Assembly: GCF_964340395.1 (NCBI RefSeq)
Contig: NC_135556.1
Coordinates: forward strand, 4,357,501-4,421,500
Direction of reading: 5' to 3'
Length of the DNA: 64,000 bases
DNA from: Glandiceps talaboti
Taxonomy: Eukaryota; Hemichordata; Enteropneusta; Spengelidae
The stretch's first letter is position 1. Each line of letters starts with the position of its first letter. Under the pieces are notes generated by a model, which did no database searches, was not told where the DNA came from, and worked only from the letters and a program-made list of their open reading frames with translations. Below, one piece after another: positions 1-18,140 of this stretch. The translations under genes were made by a program, and so were the position numbers.

Positions 1-190
1 GTGTGTGAGAATTTAAGAACTTTTTACACATATAACCGTCAATCTCGCACGGTTGTCATTCCATTCCTTTACATTCAGATATAGTCAGGCATTTACCAAC
101 TATATCTTGCCTTGAATACCTTACAAAATTTTTTTTATTCGAAACGTCGGATTGCATCTATTATTCGGAGTCTCACTCATTCCTTTTTCC

Positions 191-299
191 ATACATACAT
201 ACATACATACATACATACATACATACATACATACATACATACATACATACATACATACATACATACATACACAGCCACACACACAGAGACAGACAGATT

Positions 300-352
<53 letters not shown>
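191..352. repeat. Compound microsatellite (ACAT)n-(GACA)n
   Basis: About 80 bases of uninterrupted ACAT tetramers (191-270) are followed, after a short CA-rich bridge, by about 65 bases of GACA tetramers. The long open frames across it on both strands exist only because the tetramers contain no stop codons. Confidence 0.95.
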
Positions 353-353
<1 letters not shown>

Positions 354-957
354 AGTATAACATTACACTCCCTTACGGGAGGTAAAAATTCCCAGTCTTC
401 CATTTAACAAAATTAAAATTGTCACAAATAACTATAATACGACCAACACCCTGGATACAAAGTAGTATTGTAACAAGATAAAATATAGTAATAAAGTGTT
501 TTTCCTCAACTTCAAGTGTTCTCCCAACAATTCATAAGGAGTGATATCGGGATTTGATTTTTGACATGTGTTATTGAATGCATGTTTATTTCATATTATA
601 CATGTAAGCTCTTTATGTTTTACCTCAATGACCTGGAAAGAACTACCATTTTATTTCATGGAACTGAAAGTAAGGTAGTCAGCAATAGACATTGGGTTTC
701 TATGTTTTGACGTTATTGAATGACAAACACGTAACAGTAACAGCTGTTTTTTTTGTTGATTGAATGTGTCTAAAGTTTTACCCTTATGTAATATTAATTG
801 GAATATGCGTAGGTGTTTATACACGCTATATGGCGCGGGAATTAATATGTAAAGACATGACAATAATTTTATTCTAAAGATTATCTATTTACAACTAGCT
901 TTACCCTCTATTAGGAAAACCGTGGAAATTACTACTATATACTACACTTTGTTATTT

Positions 958-1332
958 TCACTCAAAGACGGGCTGCCCGCTTTTTTCTGCAATGTTACAC
1001 CCAAAACAGACAGTGTTTCAGCCATGCTAAGGGAGCTTCAATGGTAACCCTTAGAAAACACGCGAAAGTACGCCAGCTGAGGCTAACCATGGCATATAAA
1101 GCACTATTTAAATGAAAAAGTTAAATTACCAACAGAACAATACTTCAAATGTACAACAAAATCAATCAGACAATCTCATTCACACATGTTCCATGGAATA
1201 CCAGCAAACACAAATACATACAAATATTCATATTATCCCCGCACCGTAAATGACTGGGATAATCTCACCAGTGACATTGTCTGCTCTACATCTACCGAAG
1301 TATTCAAAGAACAAGTATCAGAACACATTAAC
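958..1332 (+). pseudogene. Non-LTR retrotransposon (LINE) reverse-transcriptase C-terminal relic
   Basis: Translated with frameshifts, the plus strand gives the post-RT tail typical of CR1/Jockey/RTE-like LINEs: a QRRAARF motif near 962, a segment resembling SVSAMLRELQW, then RQLRLTMAYKALF near 1070. Near 1230-1290 comes a YPRTVNDWDNL motif followed by a short helical stretch ending before 1332. This order is the known C-terminal layout of many animal LINE ORF2 proteins. The frame is broken by indels near 985 and a stop near 1110, and no catalytic RT motif remains. It lies just beyond the 3' end of the minus-strand armadillo gene, in the opposite orientation. Clade assignment is not possible from this piece. 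Confidence 0.7.
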
Positions 1333-1545
1333 TCTTGTCATCATTACTAGTGATGTCCACACGTACATATTCACACCTTGGTGTGATACTTATATTATTA
1401 ATTTAGTATTACCGAGTCAACAAAGACAGAAACTGAGTTAATAAATCACTGCTCGTCGTTTGGTTGATAATTTTGTAGAATGATAACACGTAATTCTAAA
1501 ACTACAGTTAATTAAAACACTGTTGCTAAGACAGTTTCTCTTTTA

Positions 1546-9497
<7,952 letters not shown>

Positions 9498-9601
9498 TGT
9501 AACAACCTTTGTTATTGATTCTGTCGTATAGTAAGTGAAGAAACATCTACAGAGATAACAAAAACAAATACTGAATAAATGATAATGCACTTCACTGTTT
9601 A

Positions 9602-9743
9602 AGCAATAACCCCCGCCGAAGGCGGGTGTACACTAGATTTTGGTACAATTCGCGACATATAGCACGAGCCGAATGGCGAGTGCTATATGGAGCGAATTGT
9701 ACCAAATTCGAGTGTATACCCGCCTTCGGAGGGAGTTATTGCT
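9602..9743. repeat. Foldback (inverted-repeat) element
   Basis: Two 64-bp arms, 9602-9665 and 9680-9743, are inverted copies with roughly nine mismatches around a 14-base loop. The arms include a GC-rich CCGCCGAAGGCGG block. The element lies 56 bases 5' of the acceptor that begins the first recognised exon of the armadillo/NEURL4-C gene, so it is in its 5' intron or promoter-proximal region. The size and shape fit a MITE-like foldback element; no clear target-site duplication was seen. Confidence 0.8.
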
Positions 9744-9961
9744 ATTATATTATATCAAAATATGTGTCTATTTCTTCTAAATGTGATTCTGTGGTTATTT
9801 ATATGCCTGAAAAGGCGAATTCGCACGTACAGAAAAAGATCGTCGGTAATAGATCGTCGGGAACGAGCATATTTTGATGAGTGGATACGTTCATGTCGCC
9901 CAAACACACACACTGCATGAACACAAACCATACACTACATTGCATTACATTGATAAATTAC

Positions 9962-9967
9962 TTTATT
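9962..9967 (-). terminator. Poly(A) signal AATAAA for the 10545-10183 gene
   Basis: The minus strand reads AATAAA about 216 bases past the stop codon of the 120-codon ORF. This marks the likely end of that transcript and separates it from the armadillo/NEURL4-C gene downstream. Confidence 0.5.
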
Positions 9968-10182
9968 TACATCATATAATGCATAACGAAAACGCGTTGA
10001 AAACTAGCAACGAAGAAAACGGGGCAAGGGGTCAAAGAAAGTAACAATTTTGTTTGGATATTTACATAAGAACAATACTCTTGTACACTGCTAAAAATAG
10101 ATGTCGCGGCGTTGAATCAGTGGAATCGGAGAAAGCTCGAGACAGTAAATCAGAGACGCGACGTTACACAGTCTACTTTAAT

Positions 10183-10545
10183 TTACATGTAATGGTTAAC
10201 AAATTGAACATTGACTGAACCTGAAAATGTACAGTTTTGAAATAATCCTGACGCACTTGACTGATGGTTAAAAGTTAAATTGGTGTTGCTTGATTCAACG
10301 AGAGCAGGACGCTCAGACGGCTCGTTGCATGGGAGAACTTGTACCTTACCAATACCAGCCATGGCCAGTGATGTTGAAGCCACTGATCGATCGTTACTTT
10401 CGATCGCAAGGTCATCAGTGGAATTATTTGGACTACTGTAACCCAAACTATTGTACAGGATACCTGACATACCTTTACTCTGAGGAAGTGTTAACTTATT
10501 GGTATAAGAACGAACACTAGCTTCTTTTTTGTGAGTACTATTCAT
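10183..10545 (-). CDS. Unrecognised 120-aa ORF or terminal exon with Asn/Ser-rich beta-prone tail
   Basis: The minus-strand frame runs from an ATG at 10545 to a stop at 10183, with an in-frame TAG two codons upstream. It is therefore either a complete short ORF or a terminal exon entered at an acceptor near 10536. The protein is Ser/Asn/Thr-rich and low in hydrophobics until the last 25 residues, which read NHQSSASGLFQNCTFSGS and then VNVQFVNHYM. That alternating C-x-F-x-G-x-V-x-V-x-F tail is beta-prone and recalls the short amyloid-type motifs at the ends of some invertebrate immune adaptors. This resemblance is my inference; I do not recognise a family. A poly(A) signal follows about 216 bases later, which supports a real 3' end. 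Confidence 0.4.
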   Translation of the reverse strand: MNSTHKKEASVRSYTNKLTLPQSKGMSGILYNSLGYSSPNNSTDDLAIESNDRSVASTSLAMAGIGKVQVLPCNEPSERPALVESSNTNLTFNHQSSASGLFQNCTFSGSVNVQFVNHYM

Positions 10546-10560
10546 ATGCTAGTTTAGGGG

Positions 10561-10592
10561 CCCATTTTACCACTGCCAGCCGTGGTAAAATG
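10561..10592. repeat. 12-bp inverted repeat hairpin
   Basis: CCATTTTACCAC and its exact inverse GTGGTAAAATGG are separated by 8 bases. The ATTTTACCAC motif recurs immediately downstream. Function unknown. Confidence 0.6.
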
Positions 10593-10854
10593 GGATTTTA
10601 CCACAGTTATTATCCAATCAGAATGGCGCATAGTAGCATGATATAATATAATTCAGGTTTTACCATCTTTATCCTTATTCTGTAACACTGACGATGGTAG
10701 AGTAATTTAGCGATTATTAGCAATTACAAGTGGTGGTGGGAGGGGGGCAGGTGGAAGATGGTTGTCAGATTTTACAAACCGGTTCTCGAGAGAGGGCCAC
10801 ATTTAAGAAATGCTATTGAGGAGGGTCACATTTTACTGTGACTAATTTTATTAG

Positions 10855-11075
10855 ATACAACGAAAATCATAAACCCTGAAACAAGAAGTCGCCTGACTCG
10901 ATAATCTAACATTATTGATAAAGTTATTGTCTGGCTAGACAAAATATCTCTTTGATGTTGCTAAATCTTCTCGTCTGGCTCGACAGAAATTTAATTAACA
11001 TTTCCACATGTTATCGTCTGGCGCGACTAGAAATGTTACACTTTACAACTGACTGACTCATCGATATCGATACCA
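10855..11075. repeat. Short dispersed and tandem degenerate repeat (CGTCTGGCTCGAC motif)
   Basis: The motif GTCTGGCTMGAC recurs at about 40-60 bp intervals. The leading segment (TACAACGAAAATCATAAACC) is found again at about 19130 followed by a similar CACCTGGCTCCA, so this is a dispersed repeat family with at least two copies in the window. Confidence 0.55.
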
Positions 11076-11100
11076 ATAAACGTGTCAACGTTATCTTTAC

Positions 11101-11270
11101 CTTCACGCGTATTCCTTGGGATTGAGCCCCTCCCCTCCCACTCCCACCCCCGTTCGAATCGGAAAGATCGTTTACCTTTCCATAACTTGCATTTGTATTT
11201 ACAAAAGTTGCATTCTAGACAACATACAGCAGGGGGGGACTCGATCCCAAGGTCAGGAATACACGTTATA
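11101..11270. repeat. Inverted-repeat (MITE-like) segment
   Basis: The left end (GCGTATTCCTTGGGATTGAG, about 11108) and the right end (about 11230-11270, CTCGATCCCAAGGTCAGGAATACACG) are imperfect inverted copies about 170 bp apart, with no coding capacity between them. Confidence 0.5.
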
Positions 11271-11550
11271 CTAATTTAATATATATACGATACGATGGGT
11301 GAAATTAAGTATTGTTGAGGATTCTACACAGTGAATAAAGTTATCTGAACATAACGATATTTACTTTAGTGATTACATTCCAGGCTTACTTAGCTTTAAT
11401 ATTAGCTATGGACCTACTTGTAGGTCAAACGTCACTATAATAAACGAGGTGCTATAAAACAGGTCTAAGGCACAGCCCAATTCGATAGTCCCAAGGGGCA
11501 CCGCCCGGAGGAGACATGCTTTGGGTTCAGTCCGTGCGTCCGTCCTTGTG

Positions 11551-11616
11551 TTTGTTTGTTTGTTTGTTTGTTTGTTTGCTTGCTTGTTTGTTTGTTTGTT
11601 TGTTTGTTTGTTTGTT

Positions 11617-11654
<38 letters not shown>

Positions 11655-11690
11655 CTTGTGTGTGTGTGCGTGCGTGCGTTAGTTCGTTCG
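11551..11690. repeat. (GTTT)n-(GT)n-(CGTG)n compound microsatellite
   Basis: GTTT tetramers run to about 11620, GT dimers to about 11650, then CGTG/GTTC tetramers. The Cys/Val-rich open frames over it are artefacts. Confidence 0.93.
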
Positions 11691-11755
11691 TTCACCCTCA
11701 TATCTCTGGCATACAAAAACCGATTTCAACCAAACCTGGTATAAAGGCAACATAC

Positions 11756-12000
11756 TGTGTGAGACATCAATCTGATTAAAATCCGATGTAGATGTCGGCT
11801 AATCGTGCATTGCTATCTTACCATTGTTATTTAGCTTGAATTGACCTTCGTAGTACATGTTTACATTTTTTAGCCTGATCGCCTCCTCTAAATGTAAACA
11901 TGTACTACGAAGGTCAATTCAAGCTAAATAACGATGGTAAGATAGCAATGCACGATTAGCCGACATCTACATCGGATTTTAATCAGATTGTGTGAGACAT
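11756..12000. mobile_element. Near-perfect palindromic foldback element with 12-bp flanking direct repeats
   Basis: Arms 11769-11868 and 11890-11989 are 100-bp inverted copies with a single mismatch seen (T versus C in the ACCATNGTT block), around a 21-base loop. TGTGTGAGACAT occurs directly repeated at both outer ends (11756-11767 and 11989-12000), like a target-site duplication. There is no coding capacity. The near identity of the arms means it is recent or kept identical by gene conversion. Twelve bases is longer than most DNA-transposon duplications, so the mechanism is open. Confidence 0.8.
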
Positions 12001-13580
12001 ATGCACATCACTTTGTTTTGTGACTGAATCAAATATATAGCCGAATGACGGCCATATTTGTTGTTAAATTTCACAATATGCATCATAACTTTGGTGATAT
12101 AATACATTGTGACTCCATTCAAGTACCCACACCCACATTGTAAAGTAAAGTCCGATGTTATTAGCAGCAGACAAACATTAATACTGGGTTATTTTACAGT
12201 TTGATTATAACAGGGATAATATTTTGCGTTATAATAATAATTAATATTAATATTAACCCACCCCCACCCCCATCTAGTTAAAGATTACCTGTCCTTGAGG
12301 ACTCCCATTCACTATAAAATCAGTGAAATATATCATGATAAATCAAACTTTATATACCGTTAATATAAGTGTTGATAATGAAAGTCGGTGTTTCAGTTTC
12401 TACCGAAATATTTAAACAAGAGCAGGTGTTTATCGTCATACGGAAACACTTATCTGTATATGAAAATATGACGGTGAAAACGGTGTCAGGGTATTTTAAG
12501 ACTGACAACTCTATAACATAAGTTTTCATTTGTCGATTTCGTATGTGTCATGAATTCGTAATTACTGTGTTTAGGTTCAGACATGACACTGTTGATACAT
12601 GTCGCCAAATACCTAGTTAGAGAAATGAATATGGCTCACATGGATGTCAAGACAATAGGTACACTAATATCGTATGTCTAGAGATGTCATTCAAGTTAAA
12701 GTTTAGTATCCTTTCTTTCTTCTCCCTGACGCTCATAATTATGCATGACCTATTGTTATCTTAAAAGCTTATCTCATATACGTGACGTGTTGTAATTTAA
12801 TTATTGTAACGACCATAGCGTCGCAGAGATTCAGGACTTGGCTTTTGACCATCGACTCGGAGCTGTGAGCATCTGAGTCGACTTCTAGCTCTAGCCTTGG
12901 AGGGAGGCCGTTTTAGGCCGAACTCATCAGGGCTTTGACAAATAAAGTCTATGGTTCCAGTTACATAACATACATGTACATCGTCTCGTATGCAGTTTAT
13001 CATTTTACTACAAGTGCTGCTGATCTTGAAAGATTTGATATATGTCATAAAACTGATACTGAACAGATTGAAATTAAAGTCACCACTAATTCATTATGTG
13101 GTATGGCAGTTCAAAATAATAATGAACCAAGGGAAACATAAAGTAATATTTTCCCGCGAGGCAGTGTGAATGCGCATAATGTCGACCTACACAGTGCTGA
13201 AATGTACGGTCGCGTCGAATTCGGCGAGCGCAATTCAAGCAAACGGACTATGACACTTTTCGCAATATCCGCCAATCTCTAAATCATATCAGTCGCAACA
13301 CAAATAATTTGGTCATTTCTGTAACCAAAATGGCCACAGCTTTGAGCCCTTTGCATTGAAGATGAATATACTCCACACAATTTATCCAAATTCACTCAAA
13401 AATCAAATATTATACTACTAAACCGTTCGGTAGTTTTTGAGCCTGGATTAAAACCTTTTTTCGTACCAACAACGAGCTAATTTGTCATCTAAACACATCA
13501 TAAACCTCCCTACCAAGTACAAAATATATGTATAGACTAATAGAAGTTTTGATTAAATTTAGGTTAGCTGCAGTAATTGT
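12001..13580. other. Intergenic, no gene seen
   Basis: AT-rich sequence with no splice-framed coding exon I can support. A minus-strand open frame at 13048-12797 ends in an Arg/Ser-rich stretch but has no recognisable domain or clear splice context. Confidence 0.5.
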
Positions 13581-13646
13581 AGCGTAAGTTTTGATTTTGA
13601 GGTTTTTTTCTTTCTGTTATGAGTTTTTAGTTCCGTCTTTTAACAG

Positions 13647-13917
13647 CAAAACAAACACTACGATTCCTGCTAGAAAATCGCACATAGACGGCTGCGAGGT
13701 AAGTCTGCCTGGCAAGGTGGATTTTTCTGCTAAATTACGCCTTACAAGTCCAAAAAATCGGACATTTCCTAACTACGACATTAATTACGGCGCCTTCAAG
13801 ACTCAACTTGAAGAAATGTTCAAAAGTATCCCAATCCCGTCAAAATCGGCAAAAGCAGCAAAGCACCGCACGCTAGAACAAAGGGAAATGGGTCGAAGCT
13901 CAGACCACTACCACTAA
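13647..13917 (+). CDS. Possible terminal exon of an unrecognised gene
   Basis: A pyrimidine-rich acceptor (TTCCGTCTTTTAACAG) precedes an open frame of about 90 codons ending at 13917. The peptide is Lys/Ser/Pro-rich (for example LRLTSPKNRTFPNYDINY and FKSIPIPSKSAKAAKH) and locally more GC-rich than its surroundings. I do not recognise it. It could be host coding sequence or part of a retroelement ORF1, and no upstream partner exon was found. A 9-bp hairpin (AGACCACTA / TAGTGGTCT) spans the stop codon. Confidence 0.22.
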
Positions 13918-14355
13918 TAGTGGTCTGAGGTCGAAGTAAGCTTGGGTCATTAAAATCATACCTAAAGGAAAATGGTAACCTATCGATATCCTTTTATTAT
14001 TACTGACAGATTAGTGGGTCTTTGAAATTTTAATAAAATATATATTACCCTTAAAGAAGATCACGAGAACAGTCAGCGTTGCACACAGATCCCAGCTGCA
14101 CATTTCAGACTTCAGAAATAAGGGAGCTGTCATTTTTACCGATAGAGGGTAGCACAGAAGTTGTCGTAATGGCATACTAGAATCACCCTTGCAAAACATG
14201 TCATTAATCTTAAAGGTGCATTGCCCATGTTCATTGAAGGTCATGTCATCATTAGATAATTGTTACAAACTAATTTCAAGGAGAGTATAACATAATTGTT
14301 CGTAAATTTAGTCATTGCTCCAAGAAGGTGAAATGCACACTTTTTAGAAGTTTTT

Positions 14356-14441
14356 CATCATCCTAGTACTATAGTTACACCAAACATTTAAACAATATAC
14401 ATTGTATAAATGTTTGGTGTAACTATAGTACTAGGATGATG
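14356..14441. repeat. Perfect 35-bp inverted repeat (hairpin)
   Basis: Positions 14356-14390 and 14407-14441 are exact inverted copies (CATCATCCTAGTACTATAG...) with a 16-base loop. The right arm abuts the LINE relic that begins at about 14436. Confidence 0.92.
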
Positions 14442-14696
14442 CATACTTTAAAAGTGGCATATAATAACACAATGCGATTAGTATTTGACCTAAGAAGTGC
14501 AGTCAGCATTAGTAATATCTGTGTATCCAGTGATATTTTGAATTTTTCATCGCTCCACCGAAAGTTGCTTTATACATTTAACAGACGTATTGTTGAGAGT
14601 CACAATACTTTAATTCGAATCTGCATAGACTCTGATGCATACTTTCGTTCAAACTTTTGGAGAAAGTATAGGATTGTCATGTATACTACAAGATAG
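14436..14696 (+). pseudogene. LINE reverse-transcriptase C-terminal fragment
   Basis: The frame reads KVAYNNTMRLVFDLR, then SISNICVSSDILNFSSLHRK and LLYTFNRRIVESHNTLI. This matches the common animal LINE block in which an AYNNAFR..L motif is followed by a RKL.YSF..R segment and a short tail. Only the C-terminal 85 or so residues remain, no palm motif is present and the 5' side is cut by the hairpin at 14356-14441. A dead, truncated copy. Confidence 0.7.
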
Positions 14697-14787
14697 TTGC
14701 TAGTTTAACATTATTTTATCTGTCTCTTTCTTTGTGTCTGTATGTTTTTTATATTTTTATGGGACATCTTGGTGGCCTGAATTAAAG

Positions 14788-14788
14788 A

Positions 14789-14828
<40 letters not shown>

Positions 14829-14871
14829 CAAATTAGCCAAATACTACATGTTTCTGTGTGTGCGCTTGTGT

Positions 14872-14913
<42 letters not shown>

Positions 14914-14965
14914 GCGTCTGTGTCTGTTTCTGTGTCTGAGTGTGTCTCTGTGTGTGTGTGTCTGT
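14788..14965. repeat. (AAT)n and (GT)n microsatellites
   Basis: AAT trimers run from 14788 to about 14826; GT dimers with CTGT interruptions run from about 14853 to 14965. Confidence 0.92.
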
Positions 14966-15112
14966 GCTAGGCAGCTGAGTGTATCGATTCCGTACCAATA
15001 ATAACAACGTTCGTGCAGTATAAATCTCTGGCCGAAAGTGCGATTGCTGTTGGTTAAGTGAAGTCTCTCAGTTATTCTCTCTATCTTACAATATATTCGT
15101 TTACGGAAAGTA

Positions 15113-15680
15113 AAACTGATCCATGGCGTAGAGAAAACGTTATGAAATGGGTGGGCATCTCAGTTAAAAGACTGAACCATGGGGTAGAGAAAATGTTATG
15201 AAATGGGTTTGCATCTCAGTTAAAAGACGGATCCATGGGGTAGAGAAAATGTTATGAAATGGGTGGGCATCTCAGTTAAAAGACTGATCCATGGGGTAGA
15301 GAAAATGTTATGAAATGGGTGGGAATCTCAGTTAAAAGACTGAACCATGGGGTAAAGAAAATGTTATGAAATGGGGGGGGGGCATCTCAGTTAAAAGACT
15401 GAACCATGACGTAGAGAAAATGTTATGAAATGGGTGGGCATCTCAGTTAAAAGACTGAACCATGGGGTAGAGAAAATGTTATGAAATGGGTGGGCATCTC
15501 AGTTAAAAGACTGAACCATGGGGTAGAGAAAATGTTATGAAATGGGGGGGGGGCATCTCAGTTAAAAGACTGAACCATGGGGTAGAGAAAATGTTATGAA
15601 ATGGGTGGGCATCTCAGTTAAAAGACTGAACCATGGGGTAGAGAAAATGTTATGAAATGGGTGGGCATCTCAGTTAAAAG
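15113..15680. repeat. 56-bp minisatellite, about 10 copies
   Basis: Ten tandem copies of a unit of about 56 bp contain CCATGGGGTAGAGAAAATG, TTATGAAATGGGTGGGCATC and TCAGTTAAAAGACTGA. Two copies have the GGGTGGG run expanded to eight or more Gs. There is no long open frame. Confidence 0.93.
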
Positions 15681-16508
15681 GGAAATAAGGGAGCCTTCAG
15701 TAATTACAAGGAATGGGCTCTTGCTTAAAATGTGACCTTACTTCAATTCCGTCATGCTAAAAAGGGACCTTTCCTCAAATGTCTTTCTCTAATTCATGAC
15801 CCTCCCGTTATTTCCCACTAACTACATATGCTACCATATGGCTGTGTGTGAATGCACTGCATTAGTAAATACCTGTATTTGGATCTCATTGGCAGAGCTA
15901 AAGGCTACAACTCCCAACGATTAGATTCCCGACATTGTCGGAATCGAGGTCATGTCCTCCACAACATTATCCATAGTATCTTACCCATCTGTTCCCGTCT
16001 TTTTACAACTATTAGACCCACTCCTCTCCTCACACCACAACTGACTATTAATTCATTACTAAGGTTGTCAGCAATTTCATTAATATAGGCTGTTATCATG
16101 GTACCCAGCCCCTAACCTTAACCCGTATGGCAGCAATAGGATTTGGAACCGGTGGCAGCTATGGCATGACAAAAAAATACGATGTTAGGCAATGCAATGA
16201 GTTGAAGTAAAATGTGACCCTCCCTGAATCAAGTTTCTAAAAATCGGCTCTCTCCAAGAGCCGATTCGTAAAAAGTGACCGTCCCCTAATCCCCCCCCCC
16301 CCTTGTAAATCAGTACTGAAGGCTGACTGACATTTTCCATATTTTGAGTCCAGTGTGTACTTGTTCGTCTCGTGTGTCCTTCTTTAACGGCCAAAGTTCT
16401 GCAAATTAAGCAACAATGCCAAAAGAAACTTGAACAATTCAGGCTTTTTTTCACAGGGCTTATGCCTGTATAGTAAAAATTACTAGAAACAATTACCAGC
16501 ACAATTGT

Positions 16509-16514
16509 TTTATT
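16509..16514 (-). terminator. Poly(A) signal AATAAA directly after a stop codon
   Basis: The minus strand reads stop TAG (16519-16517), two bases, then AATAAA. This implies an extremely short 3' UTR if the terminal exon is real. Confidence 0.4.
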
Positions 16515-16516
16515 AA

Positions 16517-16959
16517 CTAAACTGAGAATTCAAAATTATGCTTGCATTTCACAATATCCTCTAGTGTGACGTGTGTGGAATTTGGAGGAATCACCTCAAA
16601 TTCTTCGAGTCCCTCCAAGGTCGTATATAATTTGCCGCGCCCTATCTTGTATTAATGGACAAGCTTCCGTGAACGTCAAATCTGCACTTCGTGGTTCCTA
16701 TTGTAGTCATATAAACTCCCACATAGCACCACGCTCATGTGACTTTAAACAGACCTTACACGTGGCAATCAATATTCAATATAATATCGTCTGATATTCA
16801 ATGAAATTTAATGGAATATTTACTAAACTTACCTGTACCATAGACTCCTAATGTGAATATAATGTTATCTGAACGACCCAGCCCGTTAAATGACGTCATA
16901 CCCAAACCATCACGTGGGGGAAAGTAGTCAAGAGTGCTTCTACAATAATGTTCGACCAA
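16517..16959 (-). CDS. Two 3'-terminal exons of an unrecognised gene (partial)
   Basis: Exons 16959-16833 (start uncertain, acceptor ATACAG) and 16641-16517 join in phase through a strong donor (ACAG then GTAAGT). The first reads LVEHYCRSTLDYFPPRDGLG then GMTSFNGLGRSDNIIFTLG and VYGTG. The second reads RGKLYTTLEGLEEFEVIPPN then STHVTLEDIVKCKHNFEFSV and a stop. The even, non-repetitive composition, the fit of phases and the AATAAA right after the stop support real coding sequence. No family recognised. If the intervening acceptor is wrong, the glycine-rich GVYGTG could be the start of a P-loop, but the joined product lacks the expected K-S/T. Upstream exons were not found; the next upstream sequence is repeat-filled. 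Confidence 0.4.
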
Positions 16960-17205
16960 CTGTATCTCGAGTCTTAGCCTGTCTCACGCTGTGCTGAAAC
17001 TACTAGTACCCACTAGCCGCAAGTTTCGCTACAGATCACAGTGTAAGCTTTCATTCCTTGATGTTTTTTTTGTAATTTAAGGTTTTTATTGGGTGTTATT
17101 TGTAAAGTGTATACATGTCATGTTACATTCCAGTTCACAAAAGAGCAATGTTTACATTGCAATCAATTACCATTTATTTTACATATGGAATGAGGGGGTC
17201 CATTT

Positions 17206-18032
17206 CTATAGAAAAGGTATGAGTTTGTGGTGTTTCTTTGCAATAAAGTATTCACATTTATAAAGTAGTTTAAATTGGCTGTACAGTTCTTTGAACACAG
17301 GAAGGGATTCCTTTCTTTTACAGTAGTAAATGTGTTTTCTAACTATAAGGCTTATGAAATTGAGTAAAAGTGTTTCATCTGGGTCTGACAAAATTAGGCA
17401 GATTTTGCTAGGAACCGCCCTTAACTTAAGTGTTTTGCCCCATACAGTTATTATTGCTTCCCAGATACCAATAGTGTGTTTACAGTTGTAAAATAAGTGT
17501 TCTATGGTCTCTGAGACCGCATGACAGAAGCTACTGAGATTTGTGGGGAACTTAACTGGGTTTAATTTGTGCAGTTTCTCGTTTGTGTACAGTATATTAT
17601 GCAGAATTTTAAACTGGAACTCTCTTGATTTGCTATCGACTGTGACTTTGAGAATTTATTTATACATTTTATGCCATTGCAGTAGGCCAACTCCCAGGTC
17701 TCTTTCAGGTTTCTTTCACTGCTTGGTTTGGTAAATTTTCTGTTGATGAGTTCTGACTTTAGTTTGTGTTTTGTGATATCCTCTATACGAGTTGCAATAC
17801 CTGATATGTTCACGCAAACATCATCTATATAATCATCTATATTCTTTAGATTTTCTGGAATCGCATGTAAAATGCCTATCCACTTTAGTCTGAAAATGGG
17901 GGATAGTTCAGAGAGTGCCAACTCACGCCATGGTATAATTCTCCATAGAAGTCCTCTCTCACACTGGCCCATGACTCCATACATTCCACATTCCTTGATG
18001 TTTATTTTTAAACCAATTGTTGATAAAACCAT
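17206..18032 (-). pseudogene. LINE ORF2 C-terminal relic (frameshifted)
   Basis: The minus-strand frame 18032 to about 17640 (IIPWRELALSELSPIFRLKW, later RNLKETWELAYCNGIKCINKF) continues in another frame to 17206. The second part contains REFQFKILHNILYTNEKLHK, then a finger with SSFCHAVSETIEHLFYNCKH and a GIWEAI segment. The FQ.K.LH.IL..N..L and FC...ET..HLF..C layout is the C-terminal zinc-finger region after the RT domain of many non-LTR elements. At least one frameshift near 17640 and the absence of RT palm motifs make it dead. Confidence 0.75.
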
Positions 18033-18092
18033 ATACCCTACATGAAACTATAATAAGACAAAGGCTGACAAACATATTATTCACTTCACTCA

Positions 18093-18096
<4 letters not shown>

Positions 18097-18138
<42 letters not shown>
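18097..18138. repeat. (CA)n microsatellite
   Basis: About 20 CA dimers. Confidence 0.95.

Positions 18139-18140
<2 letters not shown>

Noticed and set aside
11230-11242. GACTCGATCCC resembling an inverted tRNA B box
   Set aside because: No A box or acceptor-stem pairing at the right spacing; the motif is explained by the inverted repeat at 11101-11270.
13904-13926. 9-bp hairpin at the stop codon of the 13647-13917 frame, terminator-like
   Set aside because: Intrinsic terminators do not apply to a nuclear animal gene; probably chance or a repeat end.
16185-16502. Minus-strand 105-codon open frame
   Set aside because: Includes a poly-C/poly-G run and a small hairpin; composition is not protein-like, and it lies beyond the poly(A) signal of the neighbouring gene.
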